Positions 1 to 4,465 of a stretch of 11,315 nt of DNA are shown piece after piece. How positions within the stretch are numbered: position 1 is the stretch's first letter; each line of letters begins with the position of its first letter. A program made the position numbers and the translations under genes. Location: contig CAMCOJ010000038.1 in the NCBI GenBank assembly GCA_945876405.1, forward strand, positions 1-11,315. Reading direction: 5' to 3'. The DNA comes from an uncultured Ruminococcus sp. (GTDB lineage Bacteria > Bacillota > Clostridia > Oscillospirales > Ruminococcaceae). The notes under the pieces were generated by a model. That model saw nothing but the letters and a program-made list of their open reading frames with translations. It searched no databases and had not been told where the DNA came from.

Positions 1-46
1 TACACAAGGAGTATCGTCGGCAGCGTCAGATGTGTATAAGAGACAG
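1..46 (+). other. Illumina Nextera adapter left on the contig end (synthetic)
   Basis: Bases 1-5 (TACAC) match the end of the P5 oligonucleotide. Bases 6-13 (AAGGAGTA) match a standard Nextera i5 index (the one I know as S507/N507). Bases 14-46 match the Nextera read-1 transposase adapter, with the 19-bp Tn5 mosaic end at 28-46 (AGATGTGTATAAGAGACAG). The order P5-index-adapter-mosaic end is exactly that of a library molecule, so this is untrimmed adapter and not a transposon or genomic sequence. Genomic sequence starts at about 47. An ATG at 30 in the adapter opens a false N-terminus (MCIRDS) in frame with the GGDEF gene. Confidence 0.98.
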
Positions 47-47
47 T

Positions 48-446
48 CTGTATGCAGATCTTGACTGCCTTAAAACTATAAACGATACTTTCGGTCATAA
101 GGAAGGCGACTTTTCAATAAAAAAGATATCCGAACTTCTTGCAGGTAACCTGAGATACGGTGATATTTTAGGACGTGTCGGCGGTGATGAATTTGTTGCC
201 TTTCTGATGGATACAGATGAACAGCAGATAAATGATATCTGTCAGAATATAAAAAGGTGTGCTGAAAGCTTCAACAGTGAAAGTGACAAGCCTTACAATA
301 TCAGTGTAAGTATGGGGGTATATTTCTTTGATACATTTGACAGGGAAAATATAGACCAGCTTATGTCAGGTGCTGACGGAAATCTTTACATCAGTAAAAA
401 GAGCAAAAACAGAAATATACTGAAAAATGAGGCTGTAATGATATAG
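48..446 (+). CDS. Diguanylate cyclase, GGDEF domain, 5'-truncated by the contig end
   Basis: Only the catalytic GGDEF domain (about 132 residues) of a longer protein is present; the N-terminal sensory part is lost at the contig break. The family condenses two GTP into the second messenger cyclic di-GMP. Visible hallmarks are a substrate/metal segment reading DLDCLKTINDTFGHKEGD at the start, the active-site GGDEF at bases 180-194, and an RxxD inhibitory site (RYGD, bases 153-164) exactly five residues upstream. The last two suggest an active, product-inhibited enzyme. The C-terminal SMGVY and AD-NLYISKK motifs are also typical. The ATG at base 30 is adapter sequence, so it is not the start. 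The gene ends 22 bases before the arsR-type gene, which suggests cotranscription. Which sensor domain it carried cannot be told. Confidence 0.93.
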   Translation: MYADLDCLKTINDTFGHKEGDFSIKKISELLAGNLRYGDILGRVGGDEFVAFLMDTDEQQINDICQNIKRCAESFNSESDKPYNISVSMGVYFFDTFDRENIDQLMSGADGNLYISKKSKNRNILKNEAVMI

Positions 447-457
447 AATAAAATTTC

Positions 458-463
458 AGGAGA
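458..463 (+). promoter_or_regulatory. Ribosome binding site of the ArsR-family gene
   Basis: AGGAGA lies 5 bases before the ATG at 469 and fixes that start. No separate promoter is apparent in the 22-base gap after the GGDEF gene. Confidence 0.7.
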
Positions 464-468
464 AAGAT

Positions 469-798
469 ATGGATAATGAACATGGTTTTCCGGATTGCTT
501 TGATACAGAACTCAATGTATCTGAAGACAAACTTTGTGATGCAGCTGAACTTTTCAAGGTTTTCGGGGATTCTACAAGAGTCAGAATTTTATTCCTTCTG
601 TTAAAAAAAGAAATGTGCGTATGTGAAATATCCAGATTTTTGGGTATGCAGCAGTCGGCTATTTCGCATCAGCTCAGAGTACTCAAGCAGGCAAGGCTTG
701 TTAAGTACCGAAGGGAAGGAAAAACAGTGTTTTATTCACTGGCAGACAGACATGTTGAAACTATACTCTATCAGGGGATAGAGCATGTAAGTGAGTAA
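469..798 (+). CDS. ArsR/SmtB-family metal-sensing repressor
   Basis: A 109-residue winged-helix repressor, a usual length for the family. Members bind promoter DNA without metal and release it when metal binds. The helix-turn-helix lies at about residues 50-74 (CEISRFLGMQQSAISHQLRVLK), followed by the wing (YRREGKTVFYSL). Two metal-site signatures are visible. The alpha-3 type CxC is C50-V-C52 (in EMCVCEIS, like the ELCVCDL box), with C10 as a possible N-terminal ligand. The alpha-5 type is D93-x-H95-x10-H106-x2-E109. The first usually senses Cd/Pb/As-type metals and the second Zn/Co/Ni; some family members carry both. No efflux pump or metallochaperone gene lies nearby, so the target is unknown. 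It sits 22 bases after the GGDEF gene and 54 bases before the solute-binding protein gene. The family call is firm; the metal is not. Confidence 0.93.
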   Translation: MDNEHGFPDCFDTELNVSEDKLCDAAELFKVFGDSTRVRILFLLLKKEMCVCEISRFLGMQQSAISHQLRVLKQARLVKYRREGKTVFYSLADRHVETILYQGIEHVSE

Positions 799-852
799 TA
801 AAAACCTTGCTGTGCAGTGGTTAGCCGGTAAGGAGAGGAAAGGAACAGGTTT

Positions 853-2226
853 ATGATAAAATTTAAGAGATTTGCAGCAGCTGCGGCAGCTGTTATTCTT
901 GCAGCTGCGACTGTTTCGTGCGAAGCAGACAAAGGTGGTGAGCAGACAGACAAGCTTGATAAAGCTACAAGGGAAGAACTTGCGAGGATTGCGGCTCAGG
1001 ATCCGAGACTTACCGGAGAACTTGAGAACAAGACGATAAAGTGGATGGCAAACTGGGGATTTTCCACTGAGAATCATCCTAATCTTGTAGTTTTTCAGGA
1101 GAGATACGGCGGCAATATCGAAGAGACTATAATTGACTGGGACGTAAGATATGACAAACTTGCAACAGCTATTAACGGTGATGAGGGAATAGACTTTTTT
1201 CCTGCGGGGGATACTGATGCTTTCCCTAAAGGCGCTATAAAGTCGATGTTTGTTCCGGTTGATGACTATATTGATTTTGATTCTGAACTCTGGAAAGATG
1301 TAAAGGATGCAAATGATTTGTTCCTCTGGGATGATAAACACTATGTTATCTGTACCGATCTGAGCGGAGCCAATACAGCGGTTTTCTATAATAAAAAGAC
1401 AATTGAAGACTACGGTCTTGATGACCCTAAGGAACTCTTTGACAAGGGTGAATGGACATGGGACACTTTTAAGAAAATGCTTGATGAATTCGTGGATCCG
1501 GAAAACGGACTCTATGGTATAGACGGTTACTGGACTGAGGCAGCCCTTTCACTTACAACCGGTGTTCCTTATATAGGACTTGAGGACGGAAAACTTGTAA
1601 ATAACCTTAAGGACCCGGCTATAGAGAGAGTTCAGAACTTTATGACAGAGCTCTACAATGACGGATGCGTTATAGACAAGGAGATGTTTGACTGGGCTGA
1701 GAAACCAAACTTCATAGGCGAAGGAAAGGAACTTTTCTATCCGTGTGGTCTCTGGGCGGTATACAAACCTGCTGAAGAATGGCAGAAGACACTTGGCAAA
1801 GATGCATTTTTTGTACCTATGCCAAGGGATCCGAAGGCAGACAATTATTACATACCGACAACTGTTGAAGGTTTTATGATGGTTTCAGGCGGAAAGAATC
1901 CTGAAGGTGTTGCAAAGTTTGCAGAATGCAAGAGAGCTGTAATGCTCAATGATGAACTGAAAAACATCGGCGAGGACATGATGATTGAATCATACGGCTG
2001 GACTCCTGAGATGGTTGAGATGAGAGACAAAATGACAGAGATGGCTCAGGAGCACCCTGTATTTGACTTCTATGTGGGAGTTAGCAAAGATCTCACGGAT
2101 ACCCTTGATAATGCTGAAACCGGTATAAGAAATTCACTTCAGTGCGGCGGTTCATGGTCAGAAACAGTAGGTGCGTGCTATAGCGTTGTTGACGCACTTA
2201 TTGAGGATGCAAATAACGGAAAATAA
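853..2226 (+). CDS. ABC transporter extracellular solute-binding lipoprotein (sugar-type, family 1)
   Basis: A 457-residue protein of the size and style of family 1 (carbohydrate-type) substrate-binding proteins, which capture a ligand outside the membrane and deliver it to an ABC permease. The N-terminus is a lipoprotein signal: basic MIKFKR, an Ala-rich hydrophobic stretch, then ATVS-C23, the probable lipidated cysteine (the -3 position is Thr rather than the preferred Leu). The mature part starts with an acidic/polar linker and has the typical TIKWMANW first strand, a hinge-like DLSGANTAVFYNKKTIEDYG segment and a tryptophan-rich GEWTWDTFKKMLDEF helix. Purine-rich AGGAGAGG (831-838) and AGGA (841-844) precede the ATG. 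No permease or ATPase gene is in the window, so it is an orphan here; the ligand is unknown. A terminator follows directly. Confidence 0.88.
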   Translation: MIKFKRFAAAAAAVILAAATVSCEADKGGEQTDKLDKATREELARIAAQDPRLTGELENKTIKWMANWGFSTENHPNLVVFQERYGGNIEETIIDWDVRYDKLATAINGDEGIDFFPAGDTDAFPKGAIKSMFVPVDDYIDFDSELWKDVKDANDLFLWDDKHYVICTDLSGANTAVFYNKKTIEDYGLDDPKELFDKGEWTWDTFKKMLDEFVDPENGLYGIDGYWTEAALSLTTGVPYIGLEDGKLVNNLKDPAIERVQNFMTELYNDGCVIDKEMFDWAEKPNFIGEGKELFYPCGLWAVYKPAEEWQKTLGKDAFFVPMPRDPKADNYYIPTTVEGFMMVSGGKNPEGVAKFAECKRAVMLNDELKNIGEDMMIESYGWTPEMVEMRDKMTEMAQEHPVFDFYVGVSKDLTDTLDNAETGIRNSLQCGGSWSETVGACYSVVDALIEDANNGK

Positions 2227-2231
2227 AAATG

Positions 2232-2260
2232 AGGGGCTGTTACAGCCCCTTTATTTTTTT
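2232..2260 (+). terminator. Bidirectional Rho-independent terminator
   Basis: An 8-bp stem, AGGGGCTG (2232-2239) with CAGCCCCT (2243-2250), closes on a TTA loop and is followed by TTATTTTTTT. It lies 5 bases after the stop of the solute-binding protein gene. Read on the minus strand the same hairpin is followed by CATTTTTATTTT, so it can also terminate the convergent radical SAM gene, whose TAA stop is the three-base loop. Confidence 0.9.
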
Positions 2261-3181
2261 GCCCTGCCAGGTGTCCCTGTGCTTAAGTTCCTTATCAATA
2301 CCATTCAGTACTGAGCGTTTGTCGCATGTCCAGAGAGGTGCTTCAAGTGTGGATTTATCACCGTCACCGGTCAGACGCTCTATTACAATGTCCGGATGCA
2401 TTATTTCAATCTGGTTGCATACTATGTTTATATACTCATCTTTTGTAAGCAGGTGAAACGGATTTTCTTTGTACATTGACTCAAGCAAAGTGCCTTTTAT
2501 AATGTGCAGCATATGTATCTTGATACTCTGTGGTCTGAGCCGGCTGACTTCCTCTGCAGTCTGCATCATCATTTCCCTGGTTTCACCGGGAAGACCGTTT
2601 ATGATATGTATACAGGTTTTTATTCCGGCTGACATAAGTCTTGTATAAGTTCCTGTGAATTCCTCAAAGGAATGACATCTGTTTATAAGTCCGGCTGTAT
2701 TGTCGTGAATTGTCTGAAGTCCGAGTTCAACTGTCAGAAATGTTTTTTCCGACAGTTTTTTCAGATATTCCAGCATTTCATCAGAAATGCAGTCTGCTCT
2801 TGTAGCTATGGTTATTCCCGCTGTTCCCGGAAATGACAGTGCTTCCTCATACAGTGGAATAAGTTCAGAGAGGGGGGCGTATGTATTTGTACCGGCCTGA
2901 AAATATGCTATGTATACTGAGCTTTTCCATTTTGCAGACAGAAGTTCTGTTTGCTGTTTCATCTGTTCGGTTATGGACGAACTTATATTTCCGGAGAAGT
3001 CTCCGCTGAGGACAGGTGAGCAGTATATGCATCCGCCATGACCCTTGGTACCGTCTCTGTTAGGACAGCTCATGCCGGCATTTAACGAAAGTTTGATCAC
3101 CTTTTCTCCAAAAATACTGCGGAGATATCTGTTTTGCGTGAAGTATCTTTTATTATCGCTTTCTGTAACAAAGTTATTCAT
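2240..3181 (-). CDS. Radical SAM protein, TIGR01212 / YhcC-like family
   Basis: A 313-residue protein from the chosen start, close to the length of E. coli YhcC. The Fe4S4/SAM-binding cysteines are C39, C51 and C54 in CPNRDG-x5-GGCIYC, the spaced pattern characteristic of TIGR01212 proteins and not the plain CxxxCxxC. Further family marks are the FQAGTNTYAP segment, TIATRADCIS, VELGLQT and the HIINGLPGE strand-loop. Members are thought to act in an Elp3-like radical fold, but their reaction is not established. Start choice: ATG at 3181 has an AAAGGCG ribosome site 6-8 bases upstream. The frame stays open to a TTG at 3226, which would add 15 residues but has no clear ribosome site. The gene is convergent with the solute-binding protein gene and divergent from the SDR gene. 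Confidence 0.9.
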   Translation of the reverse strand: MNNFVTESDNKRYFTQNRYLRSIFGEKVIKLSLNAGMSCPNRDGTKGHGGCIYCSPVLSGDFSGNISSSITEQMKQQTELLSAKWKSSVYIAYFQAGTNTYAPLSELIPLYEEALSFPGTAGITIATRADCISDEMLEYLKKLSEKTFLTVELGLQTIHDNTAGLINRCHSFEEFTGTYTRLMSAGIKTCIHIINGLPGETREMMMQTAEEVSRLRPQSIKIHMLHIIKGTLLESMYKENPFHLLTKDEYINIVCNQIEIMHPDIVIERLTGDGDKSTLEAPLWTCDKRSVLNGIDKELKHRDTWQGKKIKGL

Positions 3182-3187
3182 AGATAA

Positions 3188-3194
3188 CGCCTTT
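3188..3194 (-). promoter_or_regulatory. Ribosome binding site selecting the ATG start of the radical SAM gene
   Basis: On the minus strand AAAGGCG lies 6 bases before the ATG at 3181. It supports this start over the in-frame TTG at 3226, which lacks any purine-rich site at the right distance. Confidence 0.55.
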
Positions 3195-3231
3195 CTTTTT
3201 TGTGCAAAGTGTTCTATCTTTAACAAATATA

Positions 3232-3260
3232 TTGATTTTACTTTTCTGATGTGGTATACT
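3232..3260 (+). promoter_or_regulatory. Sigma-A type promoter of the SDR gene
   Basis: TTGATT (3232-3237), a 17-base spacer and TATACT (3255-3260), with an extended -10 TGG just before the hexamer. Transcription would begin near 3267, leaving a leader of about 70 bases before the ATG at 3339. It lies in the 157-base region shared with the divergent radical SAM gene; no equally good minus-strand promoter was found there. Confidence 0.75.
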
Positions 3261-3323
3261 GAATTAGCAGGTAGTTTAATTTCAGATTAAAATAACTGAA
3301 AATTAAAGTGAAAAAGTATATTT

Positions 3324-3330
3324 AAGGAGG
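3324..3330 (+). promoter_or_regulatory. Strong Shine-Dalgarno of the SDR gene
   Basis: AAGGAGG lies 8 bases before the ATG at 3339, which decides that start over the ATG at 3332, only 1 base away from the site. Confidence 0.8.
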
Positions 3331-3338
3331 AATGAGAA

Positions 3339-4295
3339 ATGGCTAAGATATTAGTCACAGGTGCCTGTGGGCTTATAGGTAAAAAAATCTGCTCAGGACT
3401 TCTCAAGAGGGAAAACGAAGTGACAGGGACTGACCTCAGACCAGACGAATATAATGAGGGTAAAGAAGGATACAGGTTTGTGAAGGCAGGCGGACGTGAC
3501 CGTTCAGTTTTTGAAGAAATGTTCCGAAAAGAGCAGTTTGATGTTGTGGTACACTGTGCGTGTACGGCTGACAACGATCTTTCGGATACTATAACGGAAG
3601 ATGATATAGCTGAAAGTGCGATTTATGATGATTATATTTATACTCTTTCCGTTGCTTCAGAGGTTAAGAAGTTTATTCTCATAAGTACCAGTCAGGTATA
3701 TGATTATCCTAAATCAAGAGAGCCAATCAGGGAAACTGATAAGCTGAAGATAGTTTCAAACTATGCAAAATTAAAAAGAGAAGCGGAGAAAAAACTTGCA
3801 GATGCTGTAAAGGGTGTACAGACGATTATTGCCGCATCACTGAGGGTTGCCCCGGTTTACACGAGCGATTTTGCAGATAATCTTCTCAGCAGGATTTATG
3901 ATCCTGAGACGGGTGGTCTTTTTGTATATCATTCCGGTGACTACGGTTTTCAGTTCTGCTGTCTCCATAATCTCGTTGAATTTATCATGTGTTTTGTCAA
4001 GTATGCTGACGACGAGACATACACAGGACTGTACAATATCGCTGACACAAATATCTGTTCAGCCAGAGAGATAATAAAATTTGCAAGAGACAGAAAAACA
4101 TACGGACCTGTTATCCAGCGTAACGTAAACAAGGATATTATGAAGTCTAAGCTTGGAAAGCTTACGAACCGCAATGACATTAAGACGAATTACCGTTACA
4201 ATGATATGGATACGTTTTTTAACAACAATGTTCTGGATGGTACAAGGGCTAAGAAGCTTTGTAACTTCAAGTGGAATATTGAGAATACTAAGTGA
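3339..4295 (+). CDS. NAD-dependent epimerase/dehydratase (extended SDR)
   Basis: A 318-residue cytosolic extended short-chain dehydrogenase/reductase, the usual length for nucleotide-sugar epimerases, dehydratases and reductases. The N-terminal Rossmann fold shows the dinucleotide motif T7-G-A-C-G-L-I-G14. D32 ends beta-2 and favours NAD over NADP. The catalytic set is visible as S116-T117-S118 and Y142-x3-K146 (YAKLK). The C-terminal half (about 170-318), which sets substrate specificity, has SLRVAPVY, a LFVYHSGDYGFQF strand-loop and a YNIADTN segment of the family's shape, but nothing that names the substrate. It is a single-gene transcript: its own promoter is upstream and two terminators follow. 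Role in surface polysaccharide precursor synthesis is possible but only inferred. Confidence 0.88.
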   Translation: MAKILVTGACGLIGKKICSGLLKRENEVTGTDLRPDEYNEGKEGYRFVKAGGRDRSVFEEMFRKEQFDVVVHCACTADNDLSDTITEDDIAESAIYDDYIYTLSVASEVKKFILISTSQVYDYPKSREPIRETDKLKIVSNYAKLKREAEKKLADAVKGVQTIIAASLRVAPVYTSDFADNLLSRIYDPETGGLFVYHSGDYGFQFCCLHNLVEFIMCFVKYADDETYTGLYNIADTNICSAREIIKFARDRKTYGPVIQRNVNKDIMKSKLGKLTNRNDIKTNYRYNDMDTFFNNNVLDGTRAKKLCNFKWNIENTK

Positions 4296-4315
4296 TTATT
4301 ATTTTTACATATATT

Positions 4316-4354
4316 AAGCCGGAATGATTATTCGTTCCGGCTTGGTTTTTTGTT
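4316..4354 (+). terminator. Terminator of the SDR gene (first of twin hairpins)
   Basis: A 12-bp stem (AAGCCGGAATGA at 4316-4327 with TCGTTCCGGCTT at 4332-4343, one T-G wobble) with a four-base TTAT loop, followed by GGTTTTTTGTTT. It lies 20 bases after the SDR stop codon. Confidence 0.92.
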
Positions 4355-4375
4355 TGTGTGATTATTTATGATCTA

Positions 4376-4430
4376 TGCAGGGCTTTGCGGTCGAGCTCTG
4401 CACTTCCTTCGGTCGCCTGCACCTTCGCAC
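4376..4430. repeat. GC-rich intergenic patch with imperfect tandem repeat and small hairpin
   Basis: Between the two terminators is a patch clearly richer in G+C than its surroundings. It contains two imperfect copies of a GGTCG...CTGCACTTCC-like unit (starting at 4389 and 4411) and a possible 8-bp hairpin (TGCAGGGC at 4376-4383 with GCTCTGCA at 4395-4402, one G-T pair). It has no start codon with a ribosome site. It may be a dispersed intergenic repeat or the body of a small RNA ending at the second terminator; neither can be shown from this window. Confidence 0.4.
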
Positions 4431-4462
4431 CGGAATGATTAAACGTTCCGGCTTTGTTTTTT
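4430..4462 (+). terminator. Second, near-identical terminator facing the kinase gene
   Basis: CCGGAATG (4430-4437) pairs with CGTTCCGG (4444-4451) around an ATTAAA loop and is followed by CTTTGTTTTTT. Over 34 bases it matches the first terminator (4319-4352) at 30 positions. Its T-run points rightwards, so it would stop plus-strand transcripts just before they run antisense into the kinase gene, whose stop codon is 3 bases further on. On the minus strand no T-run follows this hairpin. Confidence 0.8.
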
Positions 4463-4465
4463 ATA

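Noticed and set aside
28..46. Tn5/IS50 transposon end in the genome
   Set aside because: It is flanked by P5 and index sequence in library order and sits at the very end of the contig, so it is library adapter.
30..47. MCIRDS as the true N-terminus of the GGDEF protein
   Set aside because: These codons are Tn5 mosaic-end adapter sequence.
736..1341. 201-residue minus-strand open frame
   Set aside because: It lies antisense to the ArsR and solute-binding protein genes, has no family features, and both overlapped genes are well supported.
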